In this document: one piece after another, positions 46,715 to 57,850 of the stretch
How positions within the stretch are numbered: the first letter of the stretch is position 1
Layout: each line of letters starts with the position of its first letter
The notes under the pieces: model-generated
Database searches by the model: none
What the model saw: only the letters and a program-made list of their open reading frames with translations
What the model was told of the DNA's origin: nothing
Source: Nageia nagi
Taxonomy: Eukaryota > Pinophyta
Direction: 5' to 3'
Length of the DNA: 64,000 bases
Assembly (NCBI GenBank): GCA_050084985.1
Contig: JBITNC010000001.1
Coordinates: 184,760,001 to 184,824,000 of the forward strand
Made by a program: the position numbers and the translations under genes

Positions 46715-47529
46715 TGTAGATTCATAATAATAAATTAAATATATAAATTAATAATATTTCTATAATATAATTTTACACCAATTAAAACCATATATAATCT
46801 CTAAATGATTCAATAGACACAATTTTGTATAGATCTCATTGAATACATGCAAAATGACTAATCACATGACCCCTTTTGGATGAGAAATATGCTCTTTAAG
46901 GTCATAATACAACTATAAAATGCAAGAACAACATTGCTAGTATCATTTGATGCAAATAATTATGGGTGTAAGCACCCTTGATTCTAAAGAATTTTACCTC
47001 ACACAAAGAATGAAAAAATAATTACTTAAATTGGGGCATAATAAATCCAAGGTTGATAAATGGTATCGAAAGATACCATTTAAGTTATGGTACTCTCCAT
47101 GGACTGGCTTCTCCTTGATGATTGTAGGATTTTAACACAATGAATGTCTTGCCTTGATTCTCCTTTTGTGTATGTCTTGTACTTGAGATATATACATTTC
47201 TTAATAATTTCTCTTCTATACATTTACATCAATTATATTTCTTATGGTTCTTTTCTTGGCATTTACACCCTTTTTACAATATTATTTCTTGATACAATAT
47301 ATATGATTTTATAATAAATAGAAAATCATATTTAGGTGGCTGAATTTTACCTCTCTTTTGAGATATAATCAAAAGAGTTAAAATTGTATAATCCAAATAA
47401 TTAAAGAAAAGAAATATATGCCTAAACTCAAATCATCATTTCTTGAATATTATTGATTTGATGCTCCTTGTATGCCCCTTTTTTAGTTGGTTATCCCATG
47501 AATCAAATATGGAGGGGATCCAATATAAA

Positions 47530-47800
47530 AATTAAAAGTTTTATCTTATAGCTTTAAGGATTGATGATGCAAAAAGCTCTACTCTCTAATATTAATGAAT
47601 ATGACCTCCTTCAATTTCCCTAGGAATTCATTAGAAACTCTCATCTTCTAGCTTAAAAGATTGATCATGCAAAAATATCTACTCTCTAAGATTAATGAAG
47701 TTAATCTCATTAAATTACCCTAGGAATTCACCAAAAACTTTCATCTTTTGACATAAAGTATTGATAATATAAAAATCTCTAGCCTTCCAAGATTGATGAA
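47530..47800. repeat. ~118-bp tandem repeats inside gypsy-4
   Basis: Two and a half to three diverged copies are marked by ccctaggaattca, aaactttcatctt(t/c)t, gattgat(g/c)atgcaaaaa and ctactctctaa(t/g)attaatgaa. Confidence 0.82.
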
Positions 47801-48049
47801 GATATTCTCTTTTTTGGTTGCTCCAAAAGAATCAAAAGTGAATTTTTATTACTGAAAATATTTATCTAGAATCTCTTTACCATAAATACTATTGTTTGTG
47901 ATATTCAAGTTGAATTGAAAAAAGGCATGTGTACCCATTTTTGTAGGTTGTGTACGATGCTACACTATTTTCTTACTATTTTTTTTTCCTAATTCCAAAA
48001 TGGTACTCTTGATTGCTTCCTTTGTAACTACTTTTCCACTATGGTAACA

Positions 48050-48205
48050 TTGTTATCTACCAAAGTAATAGTCAATAAATCATCATTGGTATCTACAAGA
48101 TAGTGATCAATGCATAAAAATTGGTATCCACAAAATAGTGCCCAATAAAGCAATATTAGTATCTATAGGATAGTGGCCAATGCATGAATATTAGTATCTA
48201 TGAAA
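48050..48205. repeat. 35-bp tandem repeats inside gypsy-4 (about 4.5 units)
   Basis: Units begin at 48050, 48086, 48121, 48156 and 48191, that is every 35 (first 36) bases. The consensus is near ttggtatctacaagatagtg + gtcaatgcataaaaa. The period is exact over the last three junctions. Confidence 0.92.
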
Positions 48206-48986
48206 CAATTGGGATCCATATTTTGAGGCATTATAATGACATGTACACTCTTTTCTAAAATAATAAACATTGTTGGTACCATGAATTCCTTAGTAAATGT
48301 GTGTAAGATTTTATCTTTGAAGAAAAAAATCCCTTAGACAATTGAGTTCACCAAAATGTAGAATATAAATAATTATTTAAATTAATAATTCATTAATATA
48401 TCTATACTATAATTATATACCAATTCAAAACATATCTAATTTCTTAATGATTCAAGAGATACACCATTGAATAGGTCTCATTGAGTACATGCAAAATAAC
48501 TTATCATGTGACCCCCTTTAATTTATAATTGAGCTCTCTAAGGAAAAAATACAACTCCAACAAAATGTAGGAATAATTCTACCAATGTTGTTTGATGTGG
48601 ATAATGAAGGTCATTGGCACCCTTGGTTATGAAAAATCTACCCTTATGTAAAGAATGTAAAATGATCATTGGAACTAGAGAATAACAAATCCAAGGTTGA
48701 TAGTGGTATCAAAGATACCATTTGAGTTGTGGTTATCTCCTTGCATTTACATCTCCTTAATTATTCCATGATTTCATCATAATGAACATCTTTCTTTACT
48801 CTTCCTTTTATGGATTCCTTGTTCTTGATATTTACACCTTTCTTAATAATTTATATTCTAAACATTTACATTAATACCATTTCTTATGGTGCTTTTCTTA
48901 TCATTAACATTCTTTTTACAATGTTATTTATTGATGCAATATATATACTTTTATAATAAATAGAAAATTGTATTTACATGGCTACA

Positions 48987-49960
48987 ATTTGTTCAATGGT
49001 CATGGCCTTACCACCATTTTTATGTTTTTGGGTACCCTCAATACATTCTCCTTGGCCTCCTATAGTAGGAGATAGGGTAGTCAAATCTTGAATTAGGAAT
49101 GTTGAGTCCTTATCCTTGAATTTATCTACCATTAAAGGGCATATTTTGATTATGTCTGCAACCAATTAGCATCTATAATAATTATTAGATAGGTTAACAT
49201 AGACCACCCTTTGAAGAATTAGGGTGGTTCCTACTTCAATATCAATGTATTCCTTTAGATTTTTTATGAGGCCCACCTTAACACATATTCTATGGTTTGG
49301 ATGAGATGCATAAAGTGGGTCAACTCATCATATACAAAGTCTCCTATGAGAGAGAGTCAACCTTTCATAAAAGGTAAAATAGCCTAAGGGGAGACTAGGG
49401 AATTTAACCAAGATGGGAATTATTAGGGATACATCATTAGTGATTGTGAAATCTTGAATCCATGATTGGAAAATAAGGAGAGTTATATAAACATAGCAAG
49501 AGCATTTTCTTAAGACCTATCGGACCTTTTCAAGGTTATACAAATGAAAATGGAAAACAACTTTGGTAATGTTTTACATGTTTGACTTGGATATCATATG
49601 GGCACCAATATTGATAAATTTAGTTCTTAAAAACATAATAAGAAGGTATATGGTCTAAGAAATAGTCTATTAGGGTATTTCTTTTGAGCCATGTGCAAGA
49701 TTGATTAAATTCATAGAATAGAATGACAATATCAGGGGAGGAGTTACCTCATGGAATGCTTTAGGGATAAACTTCCTAGGTTTCTTCATAGGTAAAATCA
49801 TTTTTCACTCCTCCAACTTTAGATAAAGTAGGAAAATGGGAAGAATGCATTATAAAATAAATCTAACAACCCCAGGTAGATTAAATGTAGAGGTAAATAA
49901 TACTATAGGGATGGCCATAAAATCTTGCACACTCTTCGATGAATAGAAATTTGAAATGCA
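48987..49960 (-). pseudogene. LINE ORF1 remnant (DUF4283-like with zinc-knuckle region)
   Basis: The minus strand reads, in order: KVVFHFHLYNLEKVR (about 49535-49580), LLIFQSWIQDFTI (about 49440-49480), PILVKFPSLPLGYF (about 49385-49430) and then, after stops, RICVKVGLIKNLKEYIDIEV with LILQRVVYVNL (about 49200-49300). This is the characteristic layout of DUF4283 (F-x-F followed by W-x-x-x-F, then P-x-W-V-x-[LF]-P-x-L-P-L) and the zf-CCHC_4 region that follows it in plant L1 ORF1 proteins. The knuckle Cys residues are largely lost. The piece at 48974-49165 is its Lys/Gly-rich tail. Confidence 0.7.
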
Positions 49961-50626
49961 TTAGGAAACCCTAAGAATACATGTAGTTCAACTCTCTCTA
50001 AAAACCTTTCCACTTAGCATAGAAATACTCATATCTTATTTGTGTTAATTTTATAATTTACTATTATTTAATTATTTCAATGTTTTATTATAATTAATAT
50101 TAAATTAATTTTTTAATCAATTTTTAGTATCAACAAGCATGTTCCATAAAGCATTAAATTTAGGCATGTAGTGATAGAAATATATATAAAATATTAAAAA
50201 AAATATTTGTGCAAGAAAAATATATAAATGAAGAAGAACCTAAAGCTAAAATTAAATACTTGCATTATGAAATATGTATTCAAGTAAAAATATTTTGCAT
50301 GCAAAACATTGGAAAAAATATATATATATTTATGTAACAAAGTATTTGTGTAAGCTAAATATTGGAAAAAATAGAATCATTTTACATACATGTTCTTTGT
50401 TGAGTCCAAATGGAGCATTGGAGGTCATTTTAGTGATAAATATGGTTGTAAAATAAAGAAAAATGATACTTTTTACAATATGGTAGATAAGTAAATAAAT
50501 AAAATAAAGGTTTAACAATCAAGGTCTAAATTCAAGTAAAGGAATTAATAGAATCTAAATCTATAGATCTTCAAACTTTGTAGGTTATTTAAAAACTCAT
50601 GATAAAGGGGTCTAAATGATGTAAAG
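49961..50626. other. AT-rich stretch without recognisable features
   Basis: No protein family, LTR or clear repeat was seen. The short ORFs at 50274-50518 on both strands overlap and carry no family signal. Confidence 0.6.
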
Positions 50627-51195
50627 TGTATACACCTAAATATGATTTTTAATAAAATAGAAATCATATTTTAGGTATCAAATATGTAAAAGTGTTGAAA
50701 AGATAAAAAAGAATATTGTAATCAATGTGATTGGTGTAAATGCCAAGAAATACACCATGACTTATGTAACACATGCTAATCTAAAGAAAAGTAAAAGATC
50801 ATGATGCTACTATAAAATAAAATCAAAAGCAAAGAATTCCCTATCAGATAATTAGATATTAAGTAGGTCAACTTATGAGAATCACATCATCTAAAAAATA
50901 ATGGTATTTTGTAACACCATCTATATGAGGATATGTTATCTACTATTCATCATATTTCACACTTTTAATTTCATCTTTAGATCTTCCATTCCTCACAGCA
51001 TTGGCATCATATGAAGGTTGATTCTATATCATTGACACCCTAATTTTGGATTCACATTACACTTGGTCTTAGATTTGATGAAGAGAAGAGTTTGACCATA
51101 CTGTAATTATATAATTATCCTCATTCATACTTCAATAACTATATTATAGAGAAATAGTGCTTTGTTTCATTACAACTTATTATTTTCTATCTACA
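50627..51195 (+). mobile_element. Gypsy-5 5' LTR (plus strand)
   Basis: The segment begins TGTATACACCTAAATATGAT, close to the gypsy-3 LTR start (TGTAGATGCCTAAAAAATG), with the same A/T hairpin (aaatatgatt/aatcatattt) right after it. It ends tctaca followed by tattggtgaaattg, parallel to the gypsy-3 LTR end and primer site. Length is about 569 bp. No partner LTR lies in the window, because copia-3 and gypsy-3 interrupt the element. Confidence 0.65.
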
Positions 51196-51526
51196 TATTG
51201 GTGAAATTGATTGTTTTGAGTGATCTTTCCCTTACATACAACATCTCACATAATTTTTTGATGGACCTCACTTCGTCGAAGATATGATTTTCCTATTCTA
51301 AAGGCACTAACATCATAGATATGAATACTAATTAGCATATGCAAGACATAATACAAAATATTACCATGCTATTATTTAATAAGATTCTTGAAAACACTGT
51401 TGTTGCACAAATATTATAAGCTCCCATAAGTACTAATCAAAATTCCCTTGCTATTGCCCTAGCTGAATGGGTATCAAATATTGAGAATTAGTAGAATATT
51501 CCAATAGAAGTAGGAAAACTATGATG
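51196..51526 (+). pseudogene. Gypsy-5 primer site, leader and possible gag start
   Basis: After the primer-like tattggtgaaattg, a frame from about 51263 reads MDLTSSKIFSYSKG and later NSLAIALAEWVSNIEN with stops at Gln-like positions. It is not identifiable by family, but lies where gag should begin. It is cut by the copia-3 LTR at 51527. Confidence 0.4.
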
Positions 51527-51957
51527 TGTTAGAATTTCTAATGCATTATTGTTTCGTATCTAAAATGTAACTCACTTAATTAATTCATTTAAATACTTAA
51601 AAGTATTTATAAATACTCTTTAGTATTTAGGGAATTAAATAAGTACAACTTGACCAATCTTACCTCATGTAAACCTTGGGTAAGGTGAGTTAAGATGGGG
51701 TTCTATCCTATAAATAGATGGCTTGGCCTTGTTGTTAAACACACTTGAATAGAGAAATGTTATGCTCATACTTTTTAGGTTGATAGGATGAGGGAGAGGT
51801 TGTAAGCATTATAAGAATTTTCTTTGAAAAGTAAAAATATTGAGTTAAAGTGGGGTACTCTTACCTTGACAGGAATCACTATACTTGCTAGTGTCACCTC
51901 GTGGATGTGATTATGTTTGTGATATTTTAGTGTGAGCTTTATTATGGTTAAGAAGAG
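51527..51957 (+). mobile_element. Copia-3 5' LTR, main part (split by gypsy-3)
   Basis: The segment begins TGTTAGAATTTCTAATGC, has a TATA box at 51709-51717 (tataaatag) and runs to the gypsy-3 insertion at 51957. The last ~46 bases of the LTR are at 60800-60845. The joined length (about 477 bp) agrees with the copia-0 LTR (479 bp), which starts the same way. Bases 51953-51957 (AAGAG) are the left gypsy-3 TSD. Confidence 0.8.
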
Positions 51958-52699
51958 CATAGATGCCTAAAAATGATTTATTATTTATTTAATAAATCAT
52001 ATTTAGAATTCATAAATGACTTGATGCAATATTACATATGTCAAGATAAAGTTGATATTATAATACAATATCATGTGTAATATTAAATGCTATATCACTT
52101 ATCATGGTTCATATTTTAAAATATCTTGAATACAACAATGATTATATTATTACTAGATATCGTCCTTCACTCCTTTCTATGTCATTGCAAGCTATATATG
52201 TGAGTGGAATACGTAGACCTCCATAGATCGAAACTATTTGATGTGATAAGAACTTTTATAGGTGGTTTTCAGTTCCAATTTTCATCAAGCTACGATGTCT
52301 TTAGACACCACCTATCATGAGAAATTGTTATACTCTGAACTTTGAACTTTATATCCTTTACGCATAACAAAATTTGATATATCTCATGATGTTAATGACA
52401 TGCTTCTCTTAGGCCAGTGATGGTGTGCACTTTCTAGATTGAGAGTTCTAGATTTCATTGGTCAAGATGTTGATTCATGTACATAAAGACCTATTATGAA
52501 CTCACCACTAATCTGATCCCCATCCTTCAAAGATCCATTGCTACTTATTTTTGAGGATCTTACATACACTTCATATCAAGTGCATGTGTTTCATGTGTAT
52601 TTTTTGTACTTGATATAGTGTATCATTTCTATTTATTCTTACATTGTAGATCATTTATTTATTGTGTATATTCGTATGTTGCATAATTTGAGGTCTACA
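51958..52699 (+). mobile_element. Gypsy-3 5' LTR
   Basis: The first bases are catagatgcct where the partner has tgtagatgcct. Right after the start comes a hairpin (atgatttatta/taataaatcat). It ends gaggtctaca. Confidence 0.93.
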
Positions 52700-52716
52700 T
52701 TTTGGTGAAACCAAAA
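52700..52716 (+). other. Gypsy-3 primer binding site
   Basis: The sequence ttttggtgaaaccaaaa directly follows the 5' LTR. It is of the ttggtgaa type shared by all gypsy LTRs here. The priming tRNA is not identified. Confidence 0.7.
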
Positions 52717-52863
52717 TTGTTACACACCTAGATCTCGATCTATGTAATTCCTTCTAAGAATCATGAATCCATTTTCATTATTATCTCTTTCCTTACCTAA
52801 GGTGCTTAGAGTAATAGCTAGATAAAATAATAAAACTAAGGTTTGTTCTACTTATATTTCAAA

Positions 52864-55330
52864 GATGGATCTAAATGAAGAACAACCTAGGGTTTTTAAA
52901 AGTAAGGTTCATTTTAATGATATCAAGAGAATTCTTAGGGTTAATCCTACTTTACCTCTATAAGAACCTGATATTAATGATAGAATGGATACTAATGAAG
53001 ATAATGATACTGAATCTACAAGTTCTAGAAAAAAGATGGATATTATTTTCCAAACTCCTAATAAGATTAAAATGTTTATAGATGACTATCATTTTGAAAA
53101 TGTAAGTTTGGGAAGCCATGATGATACTTATGATAGTGATGTTAAAATTTAAAAGTTAGATATAATTCTTAATCATGTTAGATCAATAAAGGAATTGCTA
53201 TCTAATAAAGAAAAATTGGAATATTATCTTACTAATAGCGAAAAATGTTATTGATATTCTAACCAATTATGAGTTATTAGAAGTGGATTTTGTAACTTCA
53301 AAATATTTGGATAGCTTGTTCTCTTATGAAAATACAAGTTCTATAAAATGGAGGTTTATACTATCAATAAATACATCATCAATAGCATGCAAAATTGTTT
53401 GCATACCGTCACTAGCATGGAATCAGAGGATATGACTTAGTAGAAAAAGGTGGTAATTGAAGATGTCAATGAGGAAAGTGAGGTTGAGTTTGAATACTTG
53501 GTAGCTCATTTTGATGATCATCATCTAAGTATAATCCTTGAATGTTCTAATAAGGACAAAGGTAAAGGTATATTGGTTAATGATGAATCTGTAGTAGATA
53601 TTGCTAAACAACTTTATACTATTATTAATAATGCTTATGAGCATAATCCTAGCTAGTCAAAAGAAGAACATGAAATAAAACTTGATGCTCTTTTTGATTC
53701 TCAAGAAGATGATTATTTTAAAAAGGCTATTGATGAACAACAACTATAATTTATGCTCAAATTGGTTGATAAACTTGAACATGAAAAACTACATAGGATT
53801 GGACCATTTCTACAACTAAAAGAAGTTGAACTGAGAAAGGAAAAAGCAAATAAAAATCTCATTCAAATTAGTACTATACCACCAAAAAACCCTCCACCAC
53901 CCTCAAAAGATAATATACCAATAGTTCAAACCTAAAAACCAAAGCAAACTTCTATAATATCAAATAATGGAAAATTAGTGGATCAAAGAATTAAGAAATT
54001 ACAAGAATTACTTAATGATGGTGAAGATGATTTCTTATTTTGTTTAAAATGTCCACTGATTAAGAGAATTGTTTCTAAATTACTTGTTGGTAAAAAAAGT
54101 GTTAAATTTACAAATATGATGGTTTACAATATCCATAAATGCATGTTAGAAAATTTCAGGAGGAAGTTAATGGAATATATTCATGCTAAAGATATGCTTG
54201 CAAAATTATTTTCAAGTAGTTTAAAAGATGATGCATTGAAATGGTATTTTACTCTTCCTAAAAAAAGTATTGATAAATACAAAGATATTATTTATAAATT
54301 TTTGAAAATATTTATATATAAAATTGTAGAAAAAGTTCAATTCAAAGACTTGTGCAAAATTAAGAAATTGCCTAAATAATCTTTATCTAATTTTGTAAAA
54401 ATACGGAAACAAATTGCAAATAAAATCTTTGTACCTGAGCAATATCTAAAGAATACTTTCACAAACGCTTTATTGCCTATGTATAAGTTTTTGTTTATCT
54501 CTTATCATGGACTCACATTGGCTGGAATGATAGACATTTTGTTTAAAAAGGAAGATTGTATCAAGAAAACCTATAAGAAATGATATCAAAAAACCCAAAT
54601 GTATAAATCACAAGATAAACCACAAGTAAATGAAAATAAACCTCAAGTACATATAAAGAAAACTAAAGTTACTATAGCTAATGTTAATAGAAACATGAAT
54701 AGATCACAAAGGAATTTTACAAGGCTAACTAATACTATTGATAATATTCTCAAGGTATTGTTAAAAGAACTTATTGAGCTTCCACCAATGGTTCAATGCC
54801 ACTTTCCTAATGTTGTTCTTAAGAATTATAGGTATGAGAAATTTTGTAATTATCATAGGACACTAGGGAACCTAATAAGAAATTCTAGGGTCATAAGGAA
54901 TATAAATCAAGATTTCATTGACAAGAAAGCAATTCAGATAGATGATCATACTAAAGCAAAAGATGGGCCTGTACATCCTAATAATGGACAATTGTAGATA
55001 TTTATGAATCCATTACCAAGAACAACTCAACAACCAAAGGGATTCATTAGTTTGATAAGTACTTCAAATTGCATGAATTATTATTTCATTAATAGATATG
55101 GATTTAGAGAACATTAGAAACAAACAAGTAGGGGCTATAGCAAAAGGAATACAAAATATGGTGGACAAGCTTATGAAATAAACATTGCTAATGGCTTGCA
55201 AGATTGCATGCATGTTGTTAACAATGTAAAATATACCATTAGGAAGGCACATGTTTTTGTACCTACATCCACCAAATGTGTGTGGGTTGCCAAACCATAC
55301 CAAGTTTGCAAAGTTATTGCTTAAAGTTGA
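52864..55330 (+). pseudogene. gag: Gypsy-3 gag
   Basis: The reading starts near 52864 (MDLNEEQPRVFKSKVHF), with an acidic Asp/Asn-rich N-terminal part. Pieces at 53450-53656, 53753-53935, 53978-54379 and 54599-54997 follow in order with stops between them. The gag core is at about 54190-54400 (LFSSSLKDDALKWYFTLPKK, then VQFKDLCKIKKLPK), a pattern typical of plant Ty3/gypsy gag. Near the C-terminus the finger-like block FCNYHRTLGN lies at about 54842-54875, followed by INQDFIDKKAIQ. That block is where gag normally passes into protease in gypsy-1 and -2, but here no protease follows. Confidence 0.85.
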
Positions 55331-56518
55331 AAATTTTCAAATTGTAGTGTATAATAGGTAGGTTATTTTATGGGAGATAAATAGGTATGGTTCATGGTAA
55401 TATGGGATAATTCATTATTTTATTGATTTTATGGGCAAGTTCTAATAAAATAGCTCATAAATGTTTCCTTATAAATCGTTAAAACCCACATTATTGATGA
55501 CATTCAACCTATTCATATGCTATTAATAGTGTGCATTTCTTGAACTAGAATAAAAATAAATAGTATATTATTTATCCCGAAATCCTGTTGAAGTGTTTTA
55601 AGGGATGGATATCAAGTTTTAAGTTTGCTAAATAGAAAAAACTAATTTTTATACATTATTGTAATATTATTATTTTATTTATTTGAAGTTAGATTCTGAT
55701 GTTACATATTGCTTATACATTATTATGGATAGATTTGATGAATATGAGAATTAAAGTCATTGTGTTCATTGTTCTTTTACCAAATATGAGTTACATGACA
55801 TGAATGGTTTATTGTTAGCAACTTTGATACTTGTGCTTCAATGTTCAATTTGTAAATTATAAAAGTACAAATTAAACAATTAAACCTTTAATCCATAACA
55901 CAAAATATAAATTTAAACATGCATCAAATATTGTAAATAAGAAGTGGATCCATAAAGAATAATATATATATATATATCACAAAAAGGATGGATCCATGTC
56001 TCATGATACAATCTAATGGAGAGCACTCCTACCACTACTCTTAACCTCACTATTCCTAGGTCTCCTCCTACTATCGGTACTCTATTCAAAAAAAGACATC
56101 CCACCCAATATATCACTAGCACTAATTCCATGAGAGGTAATTAATGCCTTGAACCTATCATATTTACTCAATAAGCACTATAATATCATTATCCCTCTTT
56201 TCTAACCTATAATATGTTAGATAAAGGTCCACTACTCATTTGGAGGAGGCATATCCACTCTCTCCTATAACCTCTTCATGGACTAATCCATGGAGGTTAT
56301 TTGTGCATCCCTCACTAAAAGTGTGGACTATAGGGTAGATAGCTATGATTTTTGCCCTAAAACCATAATCTCGAAAGGCTTAAGCCTCTTAATATCTACC
56401 TCTAAACTAGCAAACTGGGTATATGTCTCTCCTATAAATACATAAGTATCATAAGTTAGTTTTTTTTCAATACCATATTAACTCAAAAAATAAAAAGAAT
56501 TATAAATTATTAAGTGTG
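55331..56518. other. Gypsy-3 internal non-coding stretch (where pol would be expected)
   Basis: AT-rich, with no protease or RT motif on either strand. A short TA run lies at about 55963-55978. The minus-strand ORF 55913-56131 may be the decayed C-terminal tail of the PMD gene transcript, or chance. Confidence 0.6.
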
Positions 56519-57850
56519 TTATAGGGTATTACCTATTGCCACAAGTGGAACCACCTCAACCAAAGTGTCTAAAACTAGTGTTGGTATAGATGGTTTCTCC
56601 TGTACTACTATATCATGAATGGGATTATCTATATCTTGCTCATCCTTATCAGATGACTCCTCATAGGGATTGGCTTCCACCTCCTCATCCTCATCATCCT
56701 CCATGCCTAATAGGGCTGATCAAATTATGGTCCACCATGTCGTATATCCTTGTCCAATACCTAAATCCATAGAGATTAGCTCTATGGGGTCACCTATGCA
56801 TGGCTCCTCCCATGTGGTCATCCAAGCGAGCATAATTTGGGCCCCTTATGGGGAATACCTCTCAATCATTTATCTAATGTAATAAATAGGGGTAGGTGGA
56901 ATATCCTATCATACACTAAACTACCTTAGCACTCATTATGGTAAATAAGGCTCCATGACCTTTCACTTGGTCTAAAGAAAGCATGGTTTCCTTACCCATG
57001 CAAATCGATGTGCATCCTCCTCCCAAACATAGTCAGTATAGAAGATCCATACTAAATCCTCTAGTTGCAATCCATCTATCTCATGCCTCCTCATCTCTAA
57101 TATCTATGGATACATATACCCATGTAATATGGATACCCAAAAAGTCAAAGCAATATCTGAGGGATCTTCCCTCACCTTTTGGAGCCCAACTGGTTGAATC
57201 ATAGATATCTTCTCATATGCCCACACTTGCAGTAAATTGGAGTGACCAATAGTAATGTTGAATTTGTCTACACAAATAAAATTATGTATATCCCTATAAA
57301 TTTATGCTAATATAACAAAATCCCATGCATACTTTGTGCCCCTAGCACAAATATCTTAGATAATCCACACCATCCCCAAAGGAAAGAATGAATTGCTCTT
57401 ATTTGGACATAAATAAGTACATATAATGGAGGAAATCAATAGCCTCAAATATCAGGAAGGAGAGGAAAACTTGCATGCCTCTGATAAGTGTGAGGACCTA
57501 TCTTCCCAATCATGGTATCCCTCCTTTGTTAACCATATCACTAAATTTTATTGATCTTCATTATTTCCAATCTTTACATGATGCACTAACCATCCTCAAA
57601 TCGGGATCCCCCATATCTTGTATCATCTAGAAGAGTGATTTTCATTCCACCTGGGGGTAGGTGAAATGTGTCAGTCTCCTCATCCCACCTCTCTATCAAT
57701 GTTATCAAAATAGCCAGGTCATTTTGTATATTCTCAACCACAGCTAGGTCATTTAGGCCAAATCTCATGAGGATACCATCCTCATGGTTTATTCTTAGCC
57801 ACCCCTAACCTTCTCTAATGTTAACATCGACATGGGTCCACCCCTAATAA
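56519..57850 (-). pseudogene. Plant mobile domain (PMD, MAIN/MAIL-like) gene carried antisense in gypsy-3
   Basis: PMD is a plant domain found in MAIN/MAIL1-type nuclear proteins and in proteins of Ty3/gypsy and Mutator-type elements. On the minus strand, in order: GILMRFGLNDL (about 57770), LIERWDEETDTFHLPPGG (about 57660-57700; family W-R-P-E-T-H-T-F-H-L-P-x-G-E-M), MKITLLDD, then after frameshifts GHSNLLQVWAYEKI (about 57207-57247; family L-L-Q-x-W-A-W-E-R), GLQLEDLVWIFYTDYVWEED (about 57020-57075), VLR*FSV**DIPPTP (56889-56932; family V-L-R-Q-F-G-x-R-Q-x-I-P-P-P-P) and an acidic tail (56519-56704). The stops shown lie exactly at the expected Gln/Arg codons. Degenerate, but most of the domain length is present. 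Confidence 0.85.

Larger units (their letters stand above)
46715..48986 (-). mobile_element. Gypsy-4: short non-autonomous LTR element inserted in the LINE
   Basis: A 2272-bp minus-strand element. LTRs at 46715-47343 and 48357-48986 (about 629 and 630 bp) align throughout. The primer site ttggtgaactc (48346-48356) and a polypurine tract (caaaagagaggtaaaa, about 47344-47359) are in place. The flanks are attta (46710-46714) and atttg (48987-48991), a 5-bp TSD with one mismatch. The internal region is only about 1.0 kb, has no gag or pol, and consists largely of tandem repeats. It is either an internal-deletion derivative or a small non-autonomous family. Confidence 0.88.

Noticed and set aside
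48050-48205. CRISPR-like regular spacing (35-bp step)
   Set aside because: The whole unit repeats, including the would-be spacers, and it sits in a plant LTR element. It is a tandem array.
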